Below, piece after piece: positions 35,181 through 47,182 of a stretch of 64,000 nucleotides of DNA. This stretch comes from Tetranychus cinnabarinus (taxonomy: Eukaryota > Arthropoda > Arachnida > Trombidiformes > Tetranychidae): positions 14,461,001-14,525,000 of the forward strand of contig WHVY01000002.1 in the NCBI GenBank assembly GCA_022266195.1, in the 5' to 3' direction. The first letter of the stretch is position 1. The number at the start of each line of letters is the position of its first letter. The notes beneath the pieces were generated by a model. That model was given only the letters and a program-made list of their open reading frames with translations. It did no database searches and was not told the origin of the DNA. Both the position numbers and the translations under genes were made by a program.

Positions 35181-36203
35181 ATGACACTATCACCTGATTA
35201 TATTTTCAGTCAAAATTTGTATCCTGTAACATCAGTTTGTTTCTTCTCTGTTTTCAGTGTCGATTATTTTGTTACAGGTGACGAGAAAGGTGTCATTAAA
35301 TTTTGGAATCTCACCGAATACAGGAGACTGTTGACATTTGAAGCTCACAATTCCAAGATTATTACCATTCAAAAGGATGAAGGTGCTGCAAAACTTATTA
35401 CTCAAGTTCGAGGTGAAATAAAAATTTGGAATTTTGTCGAATGTCCTCTTAATTTACTATTGTGTCAAGTTTATAAATCATCATTGACAAGTTTGTGTAC
35501 CTGCTCCTATTTGAGTCTAGAAGATGGAAATTATCTACTTGCCTCTTGCTCAGCTTCTGACTCTAAATTTATTGATATTTTCCATCAAAAATCTGAATTT
35601 GAGAAAATCGTGGAACCCAAATTATCGGAGGAAACTGGAATGCTTATGGCTCTGAAATTTATTTGTAACGCTGATGAAAATCGGATTTTGCTTTTAACTG
35701 GACATGAATCAGGAGTTTTGAAGTGCTTCCAGATTACATACGATAACGAGAATGGAGTGGAAGAAACCAAAGAAATGGATTCGCTAACCTTATTTGATGA
35801 TATGATAACATCACTGGATTTTGATGATAATACTCGTAGAGGTATTTGTGGATCAGTTTATACAAAATTGACTATTTTTGGCTTGAAAGAGACGAATATT
35901 GGTGATTGCTTTTATAAATTGCTAGCCCTTAAATCGGTTGAAATGAAGAACCCAGGAATCTCATCAATCAAAATAAGACCTGATTCTCGTGTTGTTGCAA
36001 TTTCTTGCTGGAACTCAAGAGTTTATTTATTTTCATGGAAATCTATGAAACTTCTAGCAGTCATAGATAAGCATAAACAGTCAATAAATGCTATAGCATT
36101 TTCATCGCAACTTTTAAACGATGTAAAGAAAATTTTAGCCATTGCTTCAAATGATAAAACTATTAGTTTATGGTCCCCCTACAATGATGTAAAGAATTTA
36201 TAA
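35181..36203 (+). CDS. GNB1L: GNB1L-like WD-repeat protein (Asa1 / ASTRA-TTT related)
   Basis: Single-exon 340-residue WD40 protein. The first repeat is TGDEKGVIKFWNLTEYRRL, and the C-terminal block ISSIKIRPDSRVVAISCWN then LFSWKSMKLLAVIDKHK then IASNDKTISLWSPY matches the human GNB1L block (IRPDxRIVATAGWDxRIRVFxWRTMxPLAVL ... DxRISLWSLY). The yeast relative Asa1 belongs to the ASTRA complex and human GNB1L supports the TTT chaperone acting on PIKK kinases. That role is from family knowledge; the sequence shows only the WD40 fold and the homology. A canonical AATAAA lies at 36263-36268, about 60 bp past the stop, so the gene ends well before the brahma B arm. Confidence 0.88.
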   Translation: MTLSPDYIFSQNLYPVTSVCFFSVFSVDYFVTGDEKGVIKFWNLTEYRRLLTFEAHNSKIITIQKDEGAAKLITQVRGEIKIWNFVECPLNLLLCQVYKSSLTSLCTCSYLSLEDGNYLLASCSASDSKFIDIFHQKSEFEKIVEPKLSEETGMLMALKFICNADENRILLLTGHESGVLKCFQITYDNENGVEETKEMDSLTLFDDMITSLDFDDNTRRGICGSVYTKLTIFGLKETNIGDCFYKLLALKSVEMKNPGISSIKIRPDSRVVAISCWNSRVYLFSWKSMKLLAVIDKHKQSINAIAFSSQLLNDVKKILAIASNDKTISLWSPYNDVKNL

Positions 36204-36679
36204 ATTATCACATTGTGCCTATTTTGCTATAATTATTAAATTCATGTATAAACATGAAGCAAAATAAAAATGGATTAAAGCCTAAAACCATTCAATTTTG
36301 GCGCTTTTTGTTGTCCAGTCTTCAACAGAAGTAAGATAAAAATTATATGATTTGATTACTAATTTATTAAATTAGCGTTTTGATTGTGAAATCATCGTTG
36401 ATTCAAGAAGCGATGATGGCAAATGAATAATAGTGATTCTAATTCAGCTTGAGGCAATTTTAGCTTTAAAAAGCTAAACATAAAGGAAAACCCATTTATC
36501 CTTTTGTAACCAGTAGATGGAGTTAGTACATTTTCTTATTTCAAGAAGTCGCCATTGTATTTTTTGCCGAGTATTTGTGAATTAATTTTATTTCGTGTTT
36601 TTGTGATTTTGTCATTTTAATTGAAAGTTATTTCAACACTCCTGAGGCTTGTGTACGCTAATTTACATTAAACTCAGTG
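36204..36679. other. Upstream region of brahma B
   Basis: 476 bp. Bases from about 36505 on are the duplicated brahma upstream region (shared blocks with 29333-29520), so a core promoter and 5' UTR were probably copied with the gene. Confidence 0.65.
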
Positions 36680-39600
36680 ATGGCTTCCCAGATGTCAATG
36701 GGAGACCCTCAACCTCAAATAATGCAACCAACTAGTCCTTATGGCAATGCTCCTAACATGAAGCCGTCACTTTTAACTTATGCTCAACAGCAGCAATTGA
36801 AAGCCCAAGTAATGGCTTACCGGTACATTGCTCGTAATATGCCGGTTCCTGAGACTCTTCAAGCTGCGTTGAATAGAAAACATCCACAGCAACCACCGAC
36901 TTCACCCGGACCAAGTCCTGGACCATCAATGTATGGTCCTAGACCCCCCGGTCCTCATTCAACCGATGGACCTTTGCCGCCATTATCTCAGCAGCAACAG
37001 CAGTCACAACCGGCGCAACAATTACCACAACCAGGACTTCAAGCACATCCACAGTCACAAAATCAACCTCAATCACCGATTCAACCACCATTGCCCCAAC
37101 CCCCTGTTCAACAACAGCAACCTTCACCAATACCAACTCCTCAACAACATCCACAACACCAACAACCTTTATCACAGCCCCTTCCCCAGAATGTACCACA
37201 ACAACAACAACCACAACCACAACCACAGCAACAGCCTCATCCACACTCACACCCGCAGCATCCACATCAACATTCTCACCCATCTGATTTGCACACTCAG
37301 GAATCAGCACAATCTCAGGTACAGGTACCGATACATGGACAAGCTCAGTCACAATCACAATTGCAATCGCAACTTCAATCACAACAACAACAACAACCAT
37401 CTTCGCAAACTCAACCGTCTTTAATACCATCAATTCCACCTCCTCAACAGCAACAGCATCAACCACATATGCCACAGCTAGCAACTCAACAACAACAGCT
37501 TCAGCAACCTTTACCCCAACCACCAACACATCCACATTTACATCCTTCTCATCCACATCAACAATCACATCCACCTCATCTACATTCGCAAGTTCAGGCA
37601 CAAGCACAAGCACAAGCACAGGCTCAAGCACAATCGCAAACACCGCCACAGTCTTCACCACAGCCTCCTCCACAACCTTTAAGTCAACCTCCACCTCTAC
37701 TTCAACAGCAGCAACAATTGCAATCACATATGCAGTCACCACTCCAATCGCCACTGCAAATGCAGCAACAACAACCATCACAACCACAACTACAACAACC
37801 ACAGCTGCAACCACCACCACCGTTACAACAACAACCTCCATCACAATCACAATCACAAGCACCACTGCAATCTCAACCGTCGTCGCAAATTCAATTACAG
37901 TTACAACCACAATCTTCAATTCAACCTCCATCCCAACCTCAGTTACAAGCAACATTACAAGCACCATTGCAACCACCTCCAATACCAACTCCAAGTCAAC
38001 AACCACCACATCCAGGATATCAAACAATGATACAACAACTTCAACAACCTCGTCCTAATAGAGTTACTCCAGTTCAAAAGCCAATTGGATTAGATCCTGT
38101 TGAAATAATAAAAGAAACAGAGAACAAAATTGCCCAAAGAATTGCTCATAGAATAGAGGAATTACAAAATATTTCAGCAAATTTACCAGAAGATTTAAAA
38201 GTTAAAGCAATGACTGAATTACGAGCTCTTCGTTTAGTCAATTTTCAACGTCAACTTAGACGTGAAGTAGTTGCTCATATGAGAAAAGATACTTCATTGG
38301 AAACTGGTCTTAATCCAAAGTTATATAAGAGAAGTAAAAAGATTGGACTACGAGATGCAAGGATTACAGAGAAATTGGAGAAACAAAAAAGACAAGAACA
38401 AGAAAATAAAAGAATTGAGAAGCATCAAGAATATTTACGAGGAGTTTTACAGCATGTAAAAGATTTTAAAGAATATCATCGAAATATTCGTGGTAAAGTA
38501 GCAAAAGTTAATAAAGCTGTTGCAACTTATCATGCAAATACCGAGAGAGAACAAAAGAAGGAACAAGAAAGAATAGAGAAAGAACGTATGAGAAGATTGA
38601 TGGCTGAAGATGAAGAAGGTTATCGTAAACTTATTGATCAAAAGAAGGACAGAAGGTTGGCATTCTTGTTGTCACAAACTGATGAGTATATTAAAAATCT
38701 TACTGAAATGGTTAAACAACATAAAGTTGATCAAATTAAAAAATTAAAGGATAAAAAGAAGAAGAAGAAAAAGAAGATTAAGAAAGAAAATAAAGAAGGT
38801 AGTGGTGTTAAAGGAGAAGATGGAGAAGGTAAAGGTGATACAACAATGGATGGAACTATTGATGAAAGTTCACAACAATCAGATGTACGTATAAATGTTA
38901 TGGAAACATCAACTGGTAAAGTTTTGGTTGGAAAAGAAGCTCCACTTGCAAGTCAATTGGAGACATGGCTTGAAATGCATCCTGGTTATGAAGTTGCTCC
39001 TAGAGAGACAGATGATGAAGATGAAGATGATGATGGTGATGATTCATCTGAAGATGATGAAGATTCTAAGCAACAACAGCAACAAATACAACAACAACAA
39101 TCTCAACCAGATCCAGTAATGAATGCAGCTAACAAAAATGTTATCCAAGCAGCATCCCAAGAAGATGATGAATATAAAAGTGGTGGTTATCAAAATTATT
39201 ATAATATTGCTCATGCAATTAGTGAAGAAGTTACAGAACAAGCATCAATTATGGTTCATGGTAAACTGAAAGAATATCAAATTAAAGGACTTGAATGGCT
39301 TGTATCTTTGTATAATAATAATTTGAATGGTATATTAGCTGATGAAATGGGTTTGGGTAAAACAATTCAAACAATTGCATTGATAACATATTTGATTGAA
39401 AGAAAGAAAAATAATGGTCCTTTCCTGATTATTGTGCCATTATCAACATTGTCAAATTGGATGTTGGAATTTGATCGTTGGGCACCAAGTGTTTCCAAAA
39501 TACCTTATAAAGGTTCACCAAATGTTCGTCGTAGTTTACAGCAAAAATTGAAAACATCAAAGTTTAATGTTTTATTGACAACTTATGAATACATTATTAA

Positions 39601-42258
39601 AGACAAAGCATCTTTAGCAAAGATTAAGTGGAAATACATGATAATTGATGAAGGTCATCGAATGAAGAATCATCATTGTAAATTGACTCAAGTTTTAAAC
39701 ACTCATTATGCTGCACCACATCGACTTTTATTAACTGGAACTCCATTGCAAAACAAATTACCTGAATTATGGGCACTTTTAAATTTCTTGTTACCATCAA
39801 TTTTCAAGTGTTGTAATACTTTTGAACAATGGTTTAATGCTCCATTTGCTACAACCGGAGAAAAAGTGGAACTAAATGAAGAAGAGACAGTTTTGATTAT
39901 TCGTCGTTTACATAAAGTACTTCGTCCATTCTTGTTGCGTCGATTAAAGAGAGAAGTAGAATCTCAATTACCTGATAAAGTTGAATATGTGGTTAAATGT
40001 GATATGTCAGCTTTACAACGAGTCGTTTATCGACATATGCAAACTAAAGGAATTGTTTTAACGGATGGTTCAGAGAAAGATAAACGTGGTAAAGGAGGAG
40101 CACAAACATTGATGAATTCAATTATGCAATTACGTAAAATTTGTAATCATCCATTTATGTTCCAACATATCGAAGAAGCAATAGCTGATCACACTAGTAT
40201 CAGTGGTGGTATTGTTTCTGGACCTGATTTGTATAGATCTAGTGGTAAATTTGAACTTTTAGATCGTATACTTCCAAAATTGAAACAAACTGGACATCGA
40301 GTATTACTTTTCTGTCAAATGACAACTTTGATGACTATAATGGAAGATTATTTCAATTATCGTAATTTTACTTACCTTCGTTTGGATGGTACAACAAAAG
40401 CTGAAGATCGTGGAGAACTTTTGGCACAATTCAATGCTGAAAATTCTGAATATTTTATATTTATGTTATCAACTCGAGCTGGTGGATTAGGTTTAAATTT
40501 ACAAGCAGCAGATACAGTTATAATATTTGATTCTGATTGGAATCCTCATCAAGATTTACAAGCCCAAGATCGAGCTCATCGTATTGGTCAAAAGAATGAA
40601 GTTCGTGTATTACGTCTTGTAAGTGTAAATTCAGTAGAAGAGCGTATCTTAGCAGCAGCTAAATACAAATTAAATCTTGATGAGAAAGTTATTCAAGCTG
40701 GTATGTTTGATCAAAAATCAACTGGAACTGAAAGACGTCAATTTTTACAAGCAATTTTACAAACTGAAGAAGTTGATGAAGATGAAGATGAAAATGAAGT
40801 TCCCGATGATGAAACTATTAACCAGATGATTGCTCGTAACGAGGATGAATTTGAATTGTTCCAACAAATGGATATTGATAGGAGAAGAACTGAAGCTCGA
40901 GATCCTCGAAGAAAACCACGTTTAATGGAAGAAAGTGAATTACCTGGTTGGTTATTGAAAGATGACGCTGAAGTTGAAAGATTAACTCATGAAGAAGAAG
41001 AAGAAGATAAATTTGGACGAGGTTCCCGACAAAGAAAAGAAGTCGACTATAGTGATGCTTTAACTGAAAGACAATTCTTAAAAGCAATTGAAGATGGTAA
41101 TTTAGATGAACTTGAAACACCGACTAAACGTGGCAAAAAGAATGGTCCTGGTAGAAAAAGGAAACGTGATGAATCACCTTCAACACCAGGAGCATCAACA
41201 CCTAGACCAGGAAAGAAAGGGCGACGTCCAGGTCCAGTACCACGTGATAAAACTCCAATAGCACCAGAATTAATGAAACAAATGAAAAAATTGATGAAAA
41301 TAGTTATCGATTACAAAGATGGTGATGACAGAGTTTTATCAGATCCATTCTTGAAGCTTCCATCACGTCGTGAATTACCTGATTACTATGAAGTAATAAA
41401 AAAGCCAGTTGACATTTTCAAGATTCGTCAAAAAATTCGTGATAATAAGTATCGATCACTTGATGATTTGGAGAGTGATTTCATGTTACTTTGTAAAAAT
41501 GCACAAGCTTATAATGTGGAGGGGTCAACCATTTTTGAAGACTCAATTGTACTACAATCAGTTTTTACAAGTGCAAGAGAAAGAATTGAAAAGGATGGTG
41601 ATATTTCTGTTGAAGATCCAAATGATAGTGAAGAAGAAGAAGAAGAGGTAAGTTAATTTATTAATTATTATTTATCACCTCAATTTATAAACTAACACAA
41701 CAACCCATAGATAAATTATAAAAAACTATAACACTCTAAATTTTGTACTTTTTGTTTATTTCTTTATTTGCATGATCATTTTACTATTACCTCACAATCA
41801 ACTTTAAAAGAAACCTGCATGTGACCCATGATAATCAATCGATTTCAATCATCTCCACAAATATAACACAACACAAATCTACTTTTAATTAGTCGAAAAT
41901 ATCTCCAAATTAGTCACTTTTCCCTAAATTATAGTTTGCTGGTGAGTAAATGTTTGTTGCATGTCCACAAAAAAAAAGTTTTGTCATACAAACAAGTAAA
42001 CTTAAATTTGACAAACTTAACAACGCTCAATTATTATAATCTTTCATAAATGTTCAAATTGTTCATGCATCAATTGCTAATGATTTCAATTTATTTTTTG
42101 TGTATTTTTAGGCTGAAGAAGAAGAAAATGGCGATGATGATCCGGATGACGATTCCTCTGTTAAGATGAAAATCAAATTAAAAGGAAGAAAACCTCGCCA
42201 AGCTCGTCAAAAGAAAAAATATGTCAGTGATAACGATAGTTCCGACGAAACGGATTAA
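36505..42258 (+). repeat. Right arm of inverted duplication (brahma copy B)
   Basis: Partner of about 23842-29520. The two arms are about 5.7 kb each and flank a ~7-kb loop with WIPI2, SelF and GNB1L. The ends of both arms were set by eye. Confidence 0.9.
36680..42258 (+). CDS. brm: Brahma, SWI/SNF (BAF/PBAF) ATPase, right copy
   Basis: Second complete brahma gene. Exons 36680-41647 and 42112-42258 give 1704 residues. A GTG codon precedes the ATG in frame at 36677; the ATG at 36680 matches the start of copy A (MASxMSMGDPQPQ). Domain order as in copy A: QLQ about 33-68, Gln/Pro-rich region, HSA about 520-600, BRK about 740-775, Walker A DEMGLGKT near 887, DEGH near 989, helicase C about 1190-1340, bromodomain about 1527-1640. 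The N-terminal region has a Pro/Gly/Ser-rich stretch (TSPGPSPGPSMYGPRPPGP) that copy A lacks. Such a PGPS/MGPRPP stretch is also familiar from the N-terminus of vertebrate BRG1 proteins, so this copy is probably closer to the ancestral form. Both copies look expressible. Confidence 0.96.
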
Positions 42259-43138
42259 CTAAACTGAAACAAAAAAACTTTCAATTGCTGATGGCAAGCG
42301 ATCTAAACTTTAAAAAAGACCAAGTTTATGTTATAATTTTAATTAACAACTTTACTCATTATATATCTTATTTAGCTTTATATATTTACTATCACTGTAA
42401 CAGCATTTAAAAAAAACTTGTAACTGAATTCATAAACTATTCAGTTGATTACCGTAAATAAATTGATTCCCAGCTTATTTATGAAAATCATGCGGTCAAG
42501 GTTAAATAAATGTTCAACAAACAACTGAAAGAAAACAACATTTGGAGTCTATTAATTGAATTTGTGAAAATTAATCTTAATCGGTCAGAAATCAATACAA
42601 ATTCAGTTTGCTTGTTTTAGGAAAAATGTTGATTAAAAATGGTTCAGGAGTAACTCGTTAATGATTTTAAAACTTTGAATAGGTTGCAACATCGAACCAG
42701 GCCTGTACCGAAAAACAAGTTAAAACCGGAGCACAACATTTAACCCACATTAATGTAAATGAGATGATTTTCATTTATTAATCAAGCTGCTCACACTCCA
42801 TCATGAACTGGTCATGAAATTTCCCTTTTCAACACAAATAAAACATGAATTAAAGGATGAGGAAAAGACTTAAATTGTACTAAAGAGAGAAAATCAAACT
42901 AAAGAATCACCAAAATCGAAGTAACTTGAACTGTAATAAATGAGAATCGAAATTTCCTTGTAGCCTTTCGAATGAACTGGTGAGCTTCATTAAAATGTTT
43001 CTACTCCCAAAACCAAGTTAAACTGTCCGATTCTTTTTCGCATCACAATTTTATCATTCGTTGCCTTTAGTTCATCGCTGTATTAATAAAATGTGATTAA
43101 TTTATAGAGTTTGAAATTATCTCTTGTAATTAGACATC
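42259..43138. other. Intergenic region between brahma B and acyltransferase gene
   Basis: 880 bp with the brahma 3' UTR (an AATAAA near 42458) and the presumed promoter of the next gene. No other feature seen. Confidence 0.6.
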
Positions 43139-45424
43139 ATGATGCCATTTGTGTTAATCTTGTTAATACCAACTATTGTTTCGTGTACATCAATCGTATC
43201 TGATAATTATCAACAAGCATGGACACAATTAGAAGCCTATACCATTAAAAGTTTGAATGATTTAGCATCAAATTATCAAAATGACCTACAAATCATCACG
43301 AAAAAAGTGAATATTACTGACGAATGTGAACAAGCTCTAAACCAATGGGCTGAAGGGATAAAATCACTGGATGTTGAGTCTGTAAAGCGTAAGTTTTATT
43401 GATAGATAAACTTATTATTTTCATAGCGTTGATCAGCGTTAATTTTTGATCAAAATATTTTGGATAATAATTTCAGGTTTGGATTCATGGGGACGATTAC
43501 CATCAAGCTTATTAGATGGGAGTTTGGTTAGCCTTGGTGGTTTCACCCAATGCATGTCATCAACAACTAACCGTTACTGTTTGGCCTATGCTAATATGCC
43601 TTTGATGCCTACTCAGCCTATTGAAGGAATACCCTTTGACTATCCATCGAAAGCTTTCAACTTTTCCAGTCCAACATTCAATTATCTTAAATCTTACATT
43701 CACTATTTTCGATACATGAATGTTACAAGTGGTATTTGTGTGCCTCGACAGTGTTCAAAGTTTGACCTTAAGCGTTTAGCTAACGGTTACTCGGAGTATT
43801 TAAAAACTGGTCTGATTATAGATATTGATATGTGTCAAACTCGTGAGCCTCACAATGAAATACGTTGGTCCCATATAATTGCCTCTATTTTTGTTGGATC
43901 CATTCTTTGTCTCAATATTATTGGAGTTTGGGCACCAAAAGGAAGTTTCTTGTCACAATTTAATTTCGCTGCTAATATGGCTAAATTGTTTTCCACTCGT
44001 CCACGTTCACCAGGTCCAACATCAATCCCATGTCTTGATGGTCTTAAAGCTTTAACTATGTTGTTTATGCTCTACATTCATGTCTTTTTCACTTTACTCT
44101 TTCAAAATATGACCACTTTCTTCCGAACCCGTGAGTCGGTGACCCAACCGGTATTTTCGTCAACCCTACTTGGACCTTTTACAATGGAAACGTTTTTCCT
44201 TCTAACCGGGCTAGAGACAACAATACACTTTCTTTACAACAAGACTAAATTGGATGGTAAAGTTTTCCTTTTCCTTAGATGGACTCGTTTTGTTCCCTCC
44301 ATTGCCTGGATGATTTGCTGTTATATTTTACTGTTTAGTAACCATTTTCGTGATTACATGGGAGGACCTTATTGGAATGATTACTATGCTACTGGTTCAG
44401 TGGCCTCAACTTGCGAGAAAACCTGGTTAGGACACTTGTTCCTTGTCGCCCATTATTTTGATGTTAAAGAAGACATCAATATTTGCATTCTCGCTGATTG
44501 GTATTTGGAAGCTGATTACATGTTTGCCATTATTTTTGTAGTTCTCGTTCTACCATTTATACAACGAAAACGAAAATCTATTGCCACAATTAATACGATT
44601 CTGTTGATTTTACTTGGCGCAGTTATTCTTGGTTCTTTGATGTACATCTTTGATTTACAACATTCATGGATTCCTATGGCATATCCTCAAGACAAATTAA
44701 TGAAATATCTAGTTTATATCCATTCAAAGGGTTGGGGGCATATGAGCTCTTATTTTGTTGGTGTACTTCTTGGTTTCATTATGGGTGCTTTTCAATTGAA
44801 AGTATCAAAGGTAAGTCGAAATTTAACAAACTGATAAACATAATTGATGAGTTGATGGTCAAATTAACCAATTATCTTTTTTCATCCTATTTCATTCAGC
44901 TTGTCTCGTCTTTCATGTGGCTCCTTTGGCTAACAGCATGGGCAATTATACTTGTTTATGAGGCGACAATCAATTACCGTCTATTTCCAGTGCCTTACTC
45001 GATTTCGCTATTTTATGGCATGTTTAGTAAAACGATTTGGTCATACATTATCGCTTGGCTGATCTATGCTTGTCACAATGGCCACATAATTGAAGCCATT
45101 CCAAATTTTCTGTCTTCTAAAGTTTTCACTGTTCTTTCTCGAGTTAATTTGTCAGCTCTATTTGTGAATCCACTCGTTTTTCAACTTCGTAATGCAACTT
45201 GGCATACAAATGTCGAAACAAATATGATCGACTTTGCGTATTCTGTTGTTTTCCCTCTTCTAGCTTCAATTTATGCCTTATCCTTTTTATTCTGTGCTCT
45301 TGTTGAGGTCCCTTGCGTTAATATCATGAAAAGTTTACTTATGAAGGAGAGAGGTTCACCCGAAGTTAAACCAAAAAAGACAGAGGTTCCTTTAGTAGAA
45401 TGTTCAAAAGCAGTTGATCCATGA
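43139..45424 (+). CDS. NRF-6-like membrane acyltransferase (nose resistant to fluoxetine family)
   Basis: Multi-pass membrane protein of the NRF-6/acyltransferase-3 family; in C. elegans nrf-6 affects drug response and lipid/yolk transport, but the substrate is unknown for most arthropod members. Exons 43139-43388, 43477-44810, 44900-45424 give 702 residues. A signal peptide (MMPFVLILLIPTIVSCTS) precedes the luminal NRF domain with conserved cysteines (DECEQAL, LDSWGRLPSSLLDGS, CLAYANM, GICVPRQCS). The acyltransferase-3 part follows with about ten hydrophobic segments, starting at CLDGLKALTMLFMLYIHV, and including FTMETFFLLTGL and WYLEADYMFAI. The family usually starts the domain with LDGLRxxxxxWVxxGH; here Leu-Lys replaces Leu-Arg and the region reads YIHVFF, so the usual Gly-His pair is IleHis and catalytic competence is uncertain. 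The C-terminus is a short charged cytosolic tail. Confidence 0.92.
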
Positions 45425-45979
45425 ATTGTTCAACCATCTTTTTTCATTAGTTTTATAGATTTATATGAAAGCTTTCGGTGATAAATCTGCCGTTAAAAAC
45501 ATGGTCGTAAGAGTGTTTCGGAAATGAATTCTATTGCAAAGTTAACAGTCAACCGATGATAATTAAACCGGGATTTGTGAAGAAATAGTACTTTTAGTGG
45601 ACAATGTTTCAAAGTACATCTAGTCTTATTGCTTTTCGCTTTTAACTCTTACGTTGATGCAATTCTGAATTCATGGTAAATGAGAATGGTGATCTACTCT
45701 TTCATTAAATTTCTCTGAGCCATAAGTTATCGACATTTAAATCTTTTTGTGACTTTTCTAATGGTTAAATTGTCGAACTTGTTTTTTCGAAATTTATGAT
45801 GAAATTATGAAATAACAAAAATTTTCTGTATTCATTTTTTTATCTTCCACAAATTTTTGGAAATTAATAAATATAAACATTTTTATCAGTATTTAAAGTT
45901 ATAATATTTGAAAGCTTATTTGCTAAACATGCAATGGAACAAAAGGTAGAAGTTAAAAAATTGATATTTGCGAATGTGT
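45425..45979. other. Convergent spacer between acyltransferase and delta-COP genes
   Basis: 555 bp of AT-rich DNA. I looked here on the minus strand for the missing delta-COP C-terminal exons and found no open frame resembling a mu-homology domain. Confidence 0.7.
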
Positions 45980-47182
45980 TCAGTCAATATCAATATCATC
46001 ATTCTTGTACCCACCGCTACTGGTAACAGGTTGATTCGGTTCCTCTTCTTTCAATTCATTAGCTAACTGTTCTTCATTTGATGCAGCAAAAAGATCAGCT
46101 TGTTTAGCTTTAGAACCGAGTTTGAGAGCTCTTGATGGACCTTTAGAACGCACAACAGGAGCACTAGAGCTAGAATAAGCACTTTGAGCTCTATCACCTA
46201 CAACTGGTTCTGGTTTGTCCATAACAGAGCTAGAGCTGATATTGGACGATGATGATATTGAAGGCATGGATGTTTTGGCCAGTTGTTGTGTTCTTTGCAG
46301 TTTAGATAGTTCCTTAGCTTTCTCTCTCATCTTTTGCTTAGCTTCTCTTTCCTGAGTTTGACGAACAGCAACATAAACTCTTTCCTCGTGTGAATCCATT
46401 TCTATAAATGTACGAACTTGAGACATATTTACACTTTCCCGATAGCCTGGAAAATAAAAAAATAAAGTTAAAACTCATAATTTTAAAGTGAGAGTGGCAA
46501 ATAAAAAGAATGACTTACCAAGAGCAACAATTTCATCAAAAGCGAAAATGAGAGTGAAGGCATTATCCAGAATAGCTTGTTCATCTGATGTTTTACCATG
46601 ATTTGAGGTATATTCACTTATAACACGCACAAATAGACTATAATTGTATGGAGTAGAAATAATAAATATTAGCAATAAAGTTCCATATGGTAAAATAAAA
46701 TGACTAACCGTAATGTTTCCAAATCTTCCAATATATTTGATGTTTTGGTTGTGATTAAAACACAATATAATTTATCCATCAATGCTTGGTACACATATCT
46801 AACCTGCAAGATAGAATTATAGGCATTATAATTAATAAATATAAAGAAAAAAAGAATGCCCAAGTCAAATAATTACCGAATCAGTCTCTATAAATGTATG
46901 CTGCTTGTCTTTGGTTATGGATTTAGTGAATGCTGTGAGTAATCCTACAATGTGAAATCAGACCACAGAAGGATAAAATTAATTTCAATTGAATATCAGG
47001 AAAGGTTTCATAGAAAAATTACCTTCAATCCTAGATCTAGTCATTTCAACAAATTGTCTTGAAACGAGGATCTTTCCATTTTGCTTGGAAACAATGGCAC
47101 TGGCAAGTAGAACCTAACAAAAGGATGAAAGAACCATTTTCAGTTACATTTTACATGGTTGATATATGAATAGACTTACCAT
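45980..47182 (-). CDS. ARCN1-like: Coatomer delta subunit (archain), C-terminally truncated
   Basis: Delta-COP is the medium-chain subunit of the COPI coat on Golgi-derived vesicles. Six exons: 47182-47180 (ATG only), 47113-47023, 46944-46877, 46803-46709, 46637-46519, 46446-45980, which join in frame to 280 residues. The longin domain is well conserved: VLLASAIVSKQNGKILVSRQ, RYVYQALMDKLYCVLITTK, SNILEDLETLR, FAFDEIVALGYRESVN. The linker helix follows (VRTFIEMDSHEERVYVAVRQ, TQEREAKQKMREKAKEL), with a Ser-rich stretch and the conserved SRALKLGSKAKQ patch. The protein then ends at NDDIDID. Human ARCN1 has 511 residues, and the entire C-terminal mu-homology domain (about 230 residues) is missing. 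No stop or frameshift is visible in the part present. Confidence 0.9.

Noticed and set aside
36939..38027. Long antisense open frame (362 codons) over the brahma B Gln/Pro region, and its counterparts 28156-28695 and 28702-29259 over copy A
   Set aside because: Val/Ala-rich output is just the complement of CAG/CAA/CCA repeats; no domain, and the sense strand is clearly coding.
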